IMG/VR virus record: IMGVR_UViG_3300032053_000550
Location: 1 to 23,049 of that record
Source: a virus
Length of the DNA stretch: 23,049 bases
Reading direction: 5' to 3' (one strand)
In this document: in pieces, positions 14,201 to 21,701 of the stretch
Layout: each line of letters starts with the position of its first letter
How positions within the stretch are numbered: the stretch's first letter is position 1
Position numbers and translations under genes: made by a program
The notes under the pieces: generated by a model
Database searches by the model: none
The model's input: only the letters and a program-made list of their open reading frames with translations
Told to the model about the DNA's origin: nothing

Positions 14201-14608
14201 ATGACTGAAGAATTACAATGCCAACATGGTATTTATCTGGTAAAGCCTTACGGCCAGCTTTTTGCTAATGGAAATATAACCAGTTTTGTAAAGACATGCA
14301 AAATAGAAACCGCAGGCAGTAAATTTTATGTTTGTTCCGGTTCAGAAGTCTATGGGATAATAGAAATACTTGAATGCCAGGAAGTTGATACAGAAGGTTT
14401 CAATAGACTGTTTGCCGAGCATAGAGTCAGTGATTTCTACAGGAAAATCTGGTGGGGAAAGGTTGAAAAGTTATATAATCACAAATTCAAAACCCTACAA
14501 GTTTTTAAGACTCCCATACCATATAAATATAGGAATAGTAAAATCGGGATAGTTGAACATATAACATTAAATGGTGTAAATGGAAAAGAAGAAAGCCAAA
14601 CTGTATAA
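14201..14608 (+). CDS. ASCH/PUA-like hypothetical protein, 135 aa
   Basis: Starts with a strand-turn GIYLVKPYGQLFANG, then FVKTCKIETAG, YVCSGSEVYGIIEILECQEV, a helical segment (FNRLFAEHRVSDFYRKIWWG), and ends with KLYNHKFKTLQVFKTPIPYKY. The order (basic strand, V-x-G-I-I-E-I-L strand, helical insert, late strand with aromatic end) resembles a compact ASCH or PUA-like fold. The assignment is by general pattern. Unlike the early ASCH protein it has no zinc motif. The gene sits directly before the capsid protease and overlaps it by 29 bases, so it may be a head-assembly factor that only shares the fold. Confidence 0.5.
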   Translation: MTEELQCQHGIYLVKPYGQLFANGNITSFVKTCKIETAGSKFYVCSGSEVYGIIEILECQEVDTEGFNRLFAEHRVSDFYRKIWWGKVEKLYNHKFKTLQVFKTPIPYKYRNSKIGIVEHITLNGVNGKEESQTV

Positions 14609-15305
14609 GAAACCTGACGGTTTGAATTTGGAAATTCTGGAAAAATGTAAATGCAAGGAAATCATTACAATGCCACTCAAAGGTTTTGATGGCATAGATG
14701 TGAATTATTGTGTTAATGGTTTTGAGAACTGTGTCCAATCCCTTTCTTTTGATACAACATGGGATAAAGACCGAATGCTACTTTTTATGAGAAGATATGG
14801 CAAACAGGTTTTGGACTTCAAGACAGGTGATATGCCTGAAAGATTACAAAGAATAGACATAAACTGCAATATAGAATACTTAGGGAAACCTTTTAAGATG
14901 CCTTATGAGTTTGAGTTCATTGCACTCAAAGAAGGCAAATTTAATAACGTAATATATACAAAGGAAGAACTCAAAAAAGGTTGCATGACATTAAACGGCA
15001 AAGATATTACTATTGACCATTCTAAATCGGTTGAAGGTATAGTTGGCGAGGTTACTGATGTCTGGTGGAATGAGAAAGATGAAAGGATTGAAGGGAAGGG
15101 TGTAATCAAAGATGAAAAGATTGCTCACATGGTTCATGATGGAAGGATAAAAGGTGTCAGTGTTGAGGTCTTTGTTGACTATAAAAAAACACCGCAGGGA
15201 TTGGAAGGAACTGATTATGAGTTTGTTGCCATTTCATTGGTATCCCGTCCAGCATGTCCAACCCCACTTTGTGGAATAAAACAAAACATTGGAGTTTTAA
15301 ACTAA
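14580..15305 (+). CDS. Capsid maturation (prohead) protease
   Basis: Cleaves scaffold and capsid precursors inside the procapsid. The C-terminal half (from about residue 108) shows the phage prohead-protease pattern. YTKEELKKGCMTLNGKDITIDHSKSV carries the likely catalytic His in DITIDHS (about residue 147), followed by GIVGEVTDVWWN and EGKGVIKDEKI. GVSVEVFVDY carries the likely catalytic Ser (about residue 197), and VAISLVSRPACP is the usual closing strand. It is closest to the XkdF/DUF2213 style of the family. The N-terminal 100 residues are unrecognised. It is followed by a new promoter and the scaffold gene, the expected order. Confidence 0.82.
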   Translation: MEKKKAKLYKKPDGLNLEILEKCKCKEIITMPLKGFDGIDVNYCVNGFENCVQSLSFDTTWDKDRMLLFMRRYGKQVLDFKTGDMPERLQRIDINCNIEYLGKPFKMPYEFEFIALKEGKFNNVIYTKEELKKGCMTLNGKDITIDHSKSVEGIVGEVTDVWWNEKDERIEGKGVIKDEKIAHMVHDGRIKGVSVEVFVDYKKTPQGLEGTDYEFVAISLVSRPACPTPLCGIKQNIGVLN

Positions 15306-15325
15306 TTTTGAGTTAGCATTATATA
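15306..15325 (+). promoter_or_regulatory. Late promoter, copy 1 of a repeated 20-base element
   Basis: TTTTGAGTTAGCATTATATA, starting at the base after the protease stop codon. Its TATA box (TTATATA, 15319-15325) has its first T 29 bases before the scaffold ATG (15348), which lacks a Shine-Dalgarno site, so a leaderless mRNA is expected. The same 20 bases occur at 21702-21721. Confidence 0.75.
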
Positions 15326-15347
15326 GGATACATTGCAAAGTTAATCT

Positions 15348-15947
15348 ATGGAAGAACTCGAAATATCGGAAGTCCTTCAGAATGAAGTAAGTCCAAAGGT
15401 TGACTGCAAGGAAAATGCTAAACAGGAAGAAATACTCAAAGCTGAAGTAACAGTGAACACGGTTATTCCGGTTGAAGCAAAACCTGTCGAGAACTCCAAA
15501 CCAATAGAGTCTGTTTCAGAAATAACATCCCCAGAATCAAAAGGCAAACTGACACTTAGCGTATCTGATTTTGAATCTCTTAGTGTTGAAGAGCTTATGG
15601 GTCTTGCCTGTCAGACATTTGAATGCCTGAAAGTCAAGATGGCAAAAAAGACGTTGCCAGATGAAGATAAAGAAGACCCTGAAGAAGATGCCTGTAAAAA
15701 GAAACCAAAAGAAATGGCAAAAGAGTTCATAAATGAGATGGAAAAGAAAGCCAAAGAAAATGAGAAACTTTCCAAAGATATTACTCAACTCACTGCTAAG
15801 ATTCAGGAATTGGAGAATAAAGGCGTAAAAAAAGCAGTTGAAACCTTAGAAGATACTACTAAAGACGCAACCACACCACAACCTGAAACACCAGTAAAAG
15901 GTAAAATGGTGTTCAGAAAAGATGGAAGCGTCTATCAATGGGATTGA
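15348..15947 (+). CDS. Probable capsid scaffolding protein
   Basis: A 199-residue, very charged protein placed between protease and capsid genes, the classic position of a scaffold. The N-terminal third is low-complexity and acidic. A middle segment (LSVSDFESLSVEELMGLACQTFEC) is more ordered. A long coiled coil occupies about residues 110-160 (KEMAKEFINEMEKKAKENEKL and LTAKIQELENK). A Thr/Pro linker then leads to a conserved-looking C-terminal peptide (MVFRKDGSVYQWD) that could bind the major capsid protein, as scaffold C-termini do. It leads its own transcript from the repeated promoter. Confidence 0.7.
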   Translation: MEELEISEVLQNEVSPKVDCKENAKQEEILKAEVTVNTVIPVEAKPVENSKPIESVSEITSPESKGKLTLSVSDFESLSVEELMGLACQTFECLKVKMAKKTLPDEDKEDPEEDACKKKPKEMAKEFINEMEKKAKENEKLSKDITQLTAKIQELENKGVKKAVETLEDTTKDATTPQPETPVKGKMVFRKDGSVYQWD

Positions 15948-15977
15948 TGAGTTTAAATATAGGAGGATAAAGGAGAA

Positions 15978-16409
15978 ATGACACTGAACATGATTAGTGC
16001 CGAGGCGGGATGCTTTACAGCATACGCTAATGCAGCGATTGATGCAGGAGCTTTCGTAAAGTCCATTAGCAGCAACGATGTAGTGACAAGTTCGGGACTA
16101 TCCACATACGTTACTGAAGATATAAAGGTCGAAGAAGCTGATGACGCTTCAACAGATTACACAATCGTCGTTGGTTTAGCTGGCGCAGATGCCGCAGCAG
16201 CAGCATATTTGCCAGTTTACACTGAAGGTCTTTTTATCGTCAGGGCAGGTGAAGCAGTAGCAGTGGGCGGATGCGTCCAGCTTGCTGAAGACACCGACGA
16301 GTATGAGGTAGACGCACTAGACTCTACATACGGCGAACACAAGATTGGCAGAGCATTAACAGGAGCATCGGCAGCAGACGCATACCTAATCATTTTACTC
16401 CGAATTTGA
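15978..16409 (+). CDS. Probable capsid decoration (cement) protein
   Basis: A 143-residue, Ala/Gly/Val-rich, all-beta protein of the kind found just before the major capsid gene in many tailed viruses (DUF2190-like). Characteristic parts are TAYANAAIDAGAFVKS at the start, TIVVGLAGADA, then EGLFIVRAGEAVAVGGCVQLAED and a final IGRALTGASAADAYLIILLRI. Such proteins clamp the outside of the expanded capsid. Two ribosome sites lie upstream (AGGAGG and AAAGGAG, the nearer 3-7 bases before the ATG), suggesting strong translation, as suits a stoichiometric capsid component. A TATA-like TTTAAATA at about 15954-15961 is probably too close to the ATG to be its promoter. Confidence 0.7.
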   Translation: MTLNMISAEAGCFTAYANAAIDAGAFVKSISSNDVVTSSGLSTYVTEDIKVEEADDASTDYTIVVGLAGADAAAAAYLPVYTEGLFIVRAGEAVAVGGCVQLAEDTDEYEVDALDSTYGEHKIGRALTGASAADAYLIILLRI

Positions 16410-16411
16410 AT

Positions 16412-17284
16412 ATGAAAACGTTACAACAGCTTGCAGACGAAGGTGAACTTTTTTATGCATTCGAGAGTGAACTGGTTAAGCAACAGCTTTATGACATTGT
16501 CAAGGAAGCCTCAATAGAGAATAGAGTTGGTAGGCAACTTGTTGATGTAATAAATCTAAAGTCTGGTGCAGCACTTGATATAATAACTGCTGATAAAGAC
16601 TCAATGGAGTTTAGAAGAATCGCCGAAGGTGCGCTAATACCAGTAGACACAGAAGCATACACAAAGGCCACAGTGACACCCGCTAAATGGGGTAACAGAG
16701 TTGTAATCTCAACTGAGCTTCAGGAAGATGCCAACTGGGATGTTATGCAGAGAAACCTCAGACAAGCAGGTAGGGAAGCAGGAGTCAGGGAAGATGTGAT
16801 AATTTTCACAGCATTCAACGACTCAACATACGGTTTCCCAGGAACAAGTGGTCAGTATGGAACATCCGCTGGTACGGAAATATCTGTGACAGACATAGCC
16901 AATATGATGTATGGTCCGGAATCAAAGGACTACAATCCAAATGTATTGGTTCTACATCCATCACAGGTGAAAGAACTCAGGCAGATAGACACTTTCGTGG
17001 AAGCTGACAAAGTTGGAAGCAGAGTAACATTTGACAAAGGCTTTGTTGGAAAAATCTTCGGTATGGACGTTGTAATTTCAAGGTCAGCATGGGTTGGACA
17101 GACATCAACAGAATACGCATGGTGTCTTGACACAACTGAAGCTGGTGTACTTGTAGTTAGAAGGCCACTTACAATGAAGACATATGAACTTCCTGAGAGA
17201 GATGCAATAGGCGTTGCGGTAACATTCCGTGAAGAAGCAAGAGTGCTTCGACCCGAGGCAGGGTACAGATTGACAATCAGTTAA
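16412..17284 (+). CDS. Major capsid protein, HK97 fold
   Basis: The shell protein. At 290 residues it has the size of a mature-length HK97-fold capsid protein without a delta domain, consistent with a separate scaffold. Typical elements are an N-terminal helical arm, AEGALIPVDTEAYTKATVTP leading to KWGNRVVISTELQED (E-loop/spine region), a helix ending AGREAGVREDVIIF, NPNVLVLHPSQVKEL with KGFVGKIFGMDVVIS (A and P domains), and a closing MKTYELPERDAIGVAVTFREEARVLRPEAGYRLTI. I start at ATG 16412, two bases after the decoration stop; no Shine-Dalgarno site is seen, so it probably relies on coupling to that gene. A TTG at 16406 is a less likely start. Confidence 0.9.
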   Translation: MKTLQQLADEGELFYAFESELVKQQLYDIVKEASIENRVGRQLVDVINLKSGAALDIITADKDSMEFRRIAEGALIPVDTEAYTKATVTPAKWGNRVVISTELQEDANWDVMQRNLRQAGREAGVREDVIIFTAFNDSTYGFPGTSGQYGTSAGTEISVTDIANMMYGPESKDYNPNVLVLHPSQVKELRQIDTFVEADKVGSRVTFDKGFVGKIFGMDVVISRSAWVGQTSTEYAWCLDTTEAGVLVVRRPLTMKTYELPERDAIGVAVTFREEARVLRPEAGYRLTIS

Positions 17285-17316
17285 ACTGATTGTTTAAGGG
17301 AATCACTACGATAGAT

Positions 17317-17520
17317 ATGGTTAAAATTAAAAATGCTAAAATAGTAACAGACAGACCTGTAGAAGCGATAACACTGGAGAAAGCAAAACCTCTCCAGACA
17401 AAAGAAAATCTTGATGTTATTGTTCGCAGGTTAAGAAATGAAATCGAAAATTCCACAACAATAACCATTCCTTTAGACAAAGCAGTTGAAATATTGAGGT
17501 CTCTGGAAAAACACTTATGA
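17317..17520 (+). CDS. Hypothetical protein, 67 aa
   Basis: A small basic protein beginning MVKIKNAKIVTDRP, with ENLDVIVRRLRNEIEN and a C-terminal helix AVEILRSLEKHL. It lies just after the major capsid gene, where small head proteins or chaperones are often found. An upstream TTG (17290) could extend it by nine residues, but ATG 17317 is a more ordinary start. Its stop overlaps the next gene's ATG (ATGA). No family recognised. Confidence 0.55.
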   Translation: MVKIKNAKIVTDRPVEAITLEKAKPLQTKENLDVIVRRLRNEIENSTTITIPLDKAVEILRSLEKHL

Positions 17521-18845
17521 AAGGGTTCATAAAATACACTTTAGGAATTTTTGGTTTTGCTTTATTCTTATCTATCATTTACTCACTAACTTTCACATTA
17601 GCAGCTCCAACCACATTCACATTTGCTGCTACGTCAATAGCAAATAATAGTTTTATCACAGCAAACTGGTCATGGATAAACTTTACATCCAATGAAGATT
17701 TACTCAACGCATCATGCCAGATTTTTCATTTCAACGGTAGTATACAAAATAAAACATTAAGTAATACTTCCCTAACAGCATGGGGAGTTAATATATCAGC
17801 ATTAGTTGACAGTCCTGTTGGAAAGAGTTATAATTTTACTTGTCATTCCACAAATAGAACTGGGACTCGTGCTACCAGTGATATATATTTCTTTGAAATA
17901 GACAGCCAAGCACCAACAATGTCTAGTCATTGGGTTTATGGTTTATATAATACATCAGGTGGCAATTTCATTGAAGTGTTCCAGAATATGTCTGATGCAA
18001 ATACAGATGCCTGCAAATTTTTAATCTGGTATGAAGTAGTAACTCCGGCTGTGAATCCACAGGCAACTACCAAAACATTTGTACTGGGTAATACGTTGGC
18101 TGGTACGTTAGTATCAACTACAACACATGAAAAGAACTGCTCACTTAATATAACATGGACAGATATAGAAGTTGCTGGCAAAAGAGGTCAGTTTTTGATA
18201 GAAGGTTGGTCTAATGACAGTGTAGGACGTGAAACCAAATCACTTCAGAACCTTACATTAGTATATAATAAACTGGTAGCAGGATATTGGACACCACTTG
18301 GTCATGTAGAAGCATCCAGGACACTGTTACAGTGGGCTTACAAAGCATATTTCATGAACATAAGCTATGTATCGGTATTCAATAATACATATGGTTTGCA
18401 CAACTTTACAACTTATAGAGCTAACTATTCAGCAAGTAACACTTCTATAATAGATGCTGGTAATGTTAGCGGACTATATGTATACCCAGCAGTAAACTGG
18501 GGACTGATAAGATATGATTCGACATCAACTGCAAATTGCTGGCTTTATGCAGCCAATACAACTGTCAATCTAACGATAACACCAACTGGAATAAAAACTC
18601 CGTGGAACCTTGTAGCTATGGTTTATACAAATACAACTGCAGCAATAGCAAATAAATCAGCTAGTATAACATTCGTTTCATGGCATAATGCATCAGATAC
18701 AAGATGCCCTGGTGGATGTTACATAACACACAAAAAGGGATGGGATTTCAATGCCAATGTTACCATTTATAGAGGAGAAGCAATGTGGATACTGACAAGT
18801 ACAAATGGTACAACATCAAATGCAGGAGTTGCACTTTCGAGGTAA
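17517..18845 (+). CDS. Exported sequon-rich surface protein, 442 aa
   Basis: An N-terminal signal or anchor (about residues 7-28, LGIFGFALFLSIIYSLTF) directs it across the membrane. The body is all-beta in character and dense in N-x-S/T sequons. An Ig-like domain at about residues 30-125 has the pattern FTSNEDLLNASCQIFHFNG ... YNFTCHSTNRTG, with two Cys at typical distance, then DSQAPTM begins a second domain. The C-terminal half (from about 250) is rich in aromatic residues and ends in a Cys-containing segment (DTRCPGGCYITHKKGW). No C-terminal anchor is visible. It is translated by ATGA overlap from the gene before it. It resembles host archaeal surface proteins; its place between capsid and connector genes is unexpected. 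Confidence 0.68.
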   Translation: MKGFIKYTLGIFGFALFLSIIYSLTFTLAAPTTFTFAATSIANNSFITANWSWINFTSNEDLLNASCQIFHFNGSIQNKTLSNTSLTAWGVNISALVDSPVGKSYNFTCHSTNRTGTRATSDIYFFEIDSQAPTMSSHWVYGLYNTSGGNFIEVFQNMSDANTDACKFLIWYEVVTPAVNPQATTKTFVLGNTLAGTLVSTTTHEKNCSLNITWTDIEVAGKRGQFLIEGWSNDSVGRETKSLQNLTLVYNKLVAGYWTPLGHVEASRTLLQWAYKAYFMNISYVSVFNNTYGLHNFTTYRANYSASNTSIIDAGNVSGLYVYPAVNWGLIRYDSTSTANCWLYAANTTVNLTITPTGIKTPWNLVAMVYTNTTAAIANKSASITFVSWHNASDTRCPGGCYITHKKGWDFNANVTIYRGEAMWILTSTNGTTSNAGVALSR

Positions 18846-18848
18846 AAT

Positions 18849-19610
18849 ATGAAAACTAAACTATCTTTCGGGCTTATAATTGGACTGACATTCATGATGG
18901 CATTTGCTTCAGCACTTTCGCCACCGCTTCCAATAAGCGGAACGGTATATGATGAAGGTAATACTGATGGAATTGATGTTACCATATACAACGTCAGAAC
19001 AGGTGAGACTCAGATAACAACAACCGAATTTGGCGGACAATATCTTTTCGACTGGGCAAATACCAACCTTAAATATACAGACTATGACCAGTTCCAGATA
19101 ACAGTAAGAGGCATTACAAAGACAATAACATTTACTGGAGGGCCAATAGAAGCCAATTTTGATTTCACAGGCGATGGCACTTGTCCAGAATGCCCTTCTT
19201 GTGGTACATGCCCAACAGACACAACTCCATATTCAGAATGTAATTCATGTTGTCAAGTAGACCTTACACCATACGAAACATGTGATGCTTGTTGCCTGGC
19301 TTGTCCAGAACAGACACCATGTCCATCACAGACACCTTGTCCAATACCCACACAATGTGAAACTAATGAATGTCCAGTATGCGACACAACAGTAGCGTCA
19401 ATAATAGCCGTAATAGCAGGGCTAATATTAGGAGCTGGTGGTAGTGTCGGAGTGCAAGCGTATAGGAATGCCAAAGGTGGCGTGACAGTAAAGCACAAAC
19501 ATGCTGGCATAAGAGGTTATCACGACATAAATACAGTACATAATAATCCATTATATAGGCACGCAAAAGGAGAATTAACACCTAATTTGCCTAATAAGGT
19601 AGAGGGATAA
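18849..19610 (+). CDS. Membrane-anchored protein with CarbReg-like head and Cys-rich stalk, 253 aa
   Basis: A signal peptide (about residues 5-22, ending ASALS) leads into a carboxypeptidase-regulatory-like beta sandwich (about 26-110: PLPISGTVYDEGN, TTEFGGQYLFDWANTN). A stalk of about 70 residues (about 112-184) follows with 16 Cys, many in CxxC or CC pairs, including a repeated D-x-TPY-x-x-C-x-x-CC unit and PSQTPC-type units. A TM helix (about 186-208, SIIAVIAGLILGAGG) then precedes a basic cytoplasmic tail rich in His (VKHKHAGIRGYHD). Signal at one end and TM at the other make it a type I membrane protein with its head outside. GAGGT precedes the ATG. The role may be adhesion or anchoring at the cell surface; the exact function is unknown. 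Confidence 0.68.
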   Translation: MKTKLSFGLIIGLTFMMAFASALSPPLPISGTVYDEGNTDGIDVTIYNVRTGETQITTTEFGGQYLFDWANTNLKYTDYDQFQITVRGITKTITFTGGPIEANFDFTGDGTCPECPSCGTCPTDTTPYSECNSCCQVDLTPYETCDACCLACPEQTPCPSQTPCPIPTQCETNECPVCDTTVASIIAVIAGLILGAGGSVGVQAYRNAKGGVTVKHKHAGIRGYHDINTVHNNPLYRHAKGELTPNLPNKVEG

Positions 19611-19612
19611 AT

Positions 19613-20026
19613 ATGCCACAAGCACCATTTCCAATAACAGGAACGGTAACATACAATTCATCAGTATTGCAGGGAGCCAAAGTATGGGCGCAGGATATAA
19701 CAGAGGGGACAATGGCTTATGCGCAGGAGAACCTTACTTTCGCATACACTAATGCCAGTGGACAATATGTCATTGACCTGGCAAACATAACATCAGCGTA
19801 TGCCAATCTTGATAAGATAAGAGTATATTGTGAAATAGAAAACATGGGAACATGGAGTGATATTGTTATATCACTCGGCGAGGGTTCGGCATCATGCGAC
19901 TTTACGATTACAAGAAAGAGCGGTCTCACTGACGGAATAAAGTCCACAAAAGATACTAGTGGTAAATATGGATTATCATCTCTTGGAAGAGGCATGAAGA
20001 TAGGAATGAAAGATGCTCTTCAGTAA
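19613..20026 (+). CDS. CarbReg-like beta-sandwich protein, paralogue of the preceding gene's head
   Basis: A 137-residue protein whose first 100 residues follow the same plan as the head of the protein just upstream: PFPITGTVTYNSS against PLPISGTVYDEGN, then NASGQYVIDLANITSAYANLDKIRV against FGGQYLFDWANTNLKYTDYDQFQI, and both close with a D-F-T strand. It has no signal peptide or TM segment, so it should stay in the cytoplasm and could be a virion part. The tail (SGKYGLSSLGRGMKIGMKDALQ) is Gly-rich and basic. GAGGG lies upstream of the ATG, two bases after the previous stop. A domain duplication with changed destination is the likely origin. Confidence 0.62.
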   Translation: MPQAPFPITGTVTYNSSVLQGAKVWAQDITEGTMAYAQENLTFAYTNASGQYVIDLANITSAYANLDKIRVYCEIENMGTWSDIVISLGEGSASCDFTITRKSGLTDGIKSTKDTSGKYGLSSLGRGMKIGMKDALQ

Positions 20027-20034
20027 GGATTTTC

Positions 20035-20421
20035 ATGAGCAAAGCAGACAGAATTAAGGTATGCAAGAATACATTGACTGTTGCTACTGCTACCACTTGG
20101 TCTGAAGGGACTGTTTATACTGATGTCATTGATGGAGAAATTATAAAAGTTGTTTTTGATTTCACAAGTTCTGATGCTGATGCAGTAATTTCATTAAAGA
20201 CCAGGGATACACCAGCAGAAACGGTAGCCGAGATAACTGGTTGGGCATCTGATGTTACACTTTACCCAGTTGTTGAAGCCAAAACTAATGCCAATGCTAC
20301 AGCAGCAGCGGCCACTAAAACAAACGTTTTCACAAGATATGTTGTGAAAGGAAGCCTGGCAATCACCTGCTCGGCAGCCACAGCACTTGATACGGTTACT
20401 GTAAAAGTATATTGGAGGTAA
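20035..20421 (+). CDS. Probable virion beta-sandwich protein (decoration or head fibre type), 128 aa
   Basis: An all-beta, Ala/Thr/Val-rich protein: KNTLTVATATTWSEG, TDVIDGEIIKVVFDFTSSD, VISLKTRDTPAETVAEITGW, a low-complexity Ala/Thr loop (NANATAAAATKTN), YVVKGSLAITCSAA and a final DTVTVKVYW. This looks like a small jelly-roll or Ig-type structural protein used as a head decoration or minor virion component; similar short proteins often stand between capsid and connector genes. No signal peptide. AGGA lies before the ATG. Function by context only. Confidence 0.55.
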   Translation: MSKADRIKVCKNTLTVATATTWSEGTVYTDVIDGEIIKVVFDFTSSDADAVISLKTRDTPAETVAEITGWASDVTLYPVVEAKTNANATAAAATKTNVFTRYVVKGSLAITCSAATALDTVTVKVYWR

Positions 20422-20422
20422 C

Positions 20423-20650
20423 ATGGAAGTTAGGCCAGTAAAGAGTATGGCTGAAAGACCCCCATGCCAGCTCAAGATTTCTGAACAATGCGATGGCAAA
20501 GCACTCATGAGAATATCGTTAAAGAATGGTACTCCTGTTAATGTGTGCCATTTTTGCCGATGGCTTAACAACTATGGCGAAGAATGGAATCCTGTTGGAA
20601 TGTATGTGAACCAGAAATACGATCAGGTGAATAAAGGGAGAATGATTTGA
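20423..20650 (+). CDS. Zinc-finger hypothetical protein, 75 aa
   Basis: Four Cys in the order C-x7-C-x18-C-x2-C (PPCQLKISEQC ... VNVCHFCRW) suggest one zinc site of treble-clef or zinc-ribbon type, placed in the first two thirds. The rest is polar with Asn, Tyr and Lys. A strong GGAGGT precedes the ATG, one base after the stop of the preceding gene. Its location among connector genes is unusual for a zinc finger; it could assist assembly or be carried along with the late operon. HNH nuclease residues are not apparent. Confidence 0.6.
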   Translation: MEVRPVKSMAERPPCQLKISEQCDGKALMRISLKNGTPVNVCHFCRWLNNYGEEWNPVGMYVNQKYDQVNKGRMI

Positions 20651-20651
20651 T

Positions 20652-20933
20652 ATGCGTTCCATGCGTTGTCCTAAATGCTCATTTTGGATATTCTATGATG
20701 AAAGAACAGAAGTAGATATAGTTCATCAGTGCCGAGACGCAACTGGTTCACGATTACAAAGGAAAGAGGAGTTTAATCATCAGGGAACAAGAGTAACCCT
20801 AAAAATGGACGAGAAAGACTACTGGGACCAGATGGGCATAAATCCACTGCAACCCAGAAGAGTATTAACACCAACAAAATTCAAAAATCAGTTTAAAACC
20901 AATACAAACGTAGACTACTATATTGAGGTATAA
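20652..20933 (+). CDS. Zinc-binding hypothetical protein, 93 aa
   Basis: Starts with a half zinc ribbon (MRCPKCSFWIFYDE) and a third Cys with a nearby His in VHQCRD about 17 residues later, so the site may be of C-x2-C-x(n)-H/C type. The C-terminal part is basic and polar, with KMDEKDYWDQMGINPLQPRR. It follows the previous zinc protein by one base after its TGA, with GGGAG upstream. A second in-frame ATG (20661) is equally possible. The two zinc proteins form a pair before the connector genes; function unknown. Confidence 0.58.
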   Translation: MRSMRCPKCSFWIFYDERTEVDIVHQCRDATGSRLQRKEEFNHQGTRVTLKMDEKDYWDQMGINPLQPRRVLTPTKFKNQFKTNTNVDYYIEV

Positions 20934-20935
20934 CT

Positions 20936-21304
20936 ATGGCATATACAACATCAGCTAAAGTGAGAGATGTAACGGGATTGACTACAACAGACATAGCTGA
21001 TGCTGATTTAGATGACATAATAACCTTAGCTGACAAGCAACTTGACAGCATACCAGATGTCACTTTTGATTCTTCAACAGCAGAACTAGCTTCTACTTAT
21101 CTTTGCGCTTCACTGGCACTCAGGAACTTAGCCAGCAAGACAATGACTAGCCCAACAAGTTATTCACTAGGCAGGTTGAGGGTTGACAACAAAAGTGTTG
21201 TCGAACTGAGGATGGCACTTGCCCAGAATTTCATGGATAATTATAATTCTATCGTGTCATTCGTGACAGATGGAACAGGAATAAAGAAGATACAAACAGA
21301 TTGA
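20936..21304 (+). CDS. Head-tail connector protein (gp6-like)
   Basis: An all-helical 122-residue protein with the usual pattern of the portal-adjoining connector ring: an N-terminal DVTGLTTTDIADADLDDIITLADKQLD, a second helix pair ELASTYLCASLALRNLASK, and a final long helix VVELRMALAQNFMDNYNSIV. These proteins extend the portal channel after packaging (HK97 gp6, SPP1 gp15 group). GAGGT lies before the ATG. It is directly followed by a stopper-type protein, the expected partner. Confidence 0.7.
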   Translation: MAYTTSAKVRDVTGLTTTDIADADLDDIITLADKQLDSIPDVTFDSSTAELASTYLCASLALRNLASKTMTSPTSYSLGRLRVDNKSVVELRMALAQNFMDNYNSIVSFVTDGTGIKKIQTD

Positions 21305-21311
21305 GGTAATT

Positions 21312-21701
21312 ATGGCTTTATCAGCACAAATAATATCAGACTTTGGTGGCATCATAGATACCCATGGCTCTACTGTTAATGTCTATTTAGCACCGACTTA
21401 TACTTACGACACAGAAGGCAATGATAGCATTGCAAAAGGTACCGCCACTAGTGCCAAAGCGCTTGTTTTTAATGAAAGAGGCGAGATGGCAACATCACAA
21501 CCAGAAGGTATTGACGTGGAACTTAAATATGAAATCTACTTAAAAAGCACAGTAGGAACGATATCAGTCAATGATTTGATTTCATGGGGTTCAAAGTATT
21601 ACAGAATCATAAGCATAGATGAAAATCCGTTGGACACCGAAACTGTGACATTTTATTACCTGACAGCGGAACGCATACAACCTCAGTCCAAAGTCAGCTA
21701 G
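21312..21701 (+). CDS. Head closure (stopper) protein
   Basis: A 129-residue beta-barrel-like protein with the typical late segment SVNDLISWGSKYYRIISIDENPLDTETVTFYYLTAERI, which matches head closure proteins of the SPP1 gp16 / HK97 group. The central part (ALVFNERGEMATSQPEG, VELKYEIYLKSTVG) also fits. This protein plugs the portal-connector channel until tail joining. GAGGT precedes the ATG. Its stop codon is followed at once by the second copy of the repeated late promoter. Confidence 0.7.
   Translation: MALSAQIISDFGGIIDTHGSTVNVYLAPTYTYDTEGNDSIAKGTATSAKALVFNERGEMATSQPEGIDVELKYEIYLKSTVGTISVNDLISWGSKYYRIISIDENPLDTETVTFYYLTAERIQPQSKVS

Noticed and set aside
15953-15961. TTTAAATA before the decoration gene as a promoter
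   Set aside because: It is only about 25 bases from the ATG, which has a ribosome site that would then fall outside or at the very start of the transcript.
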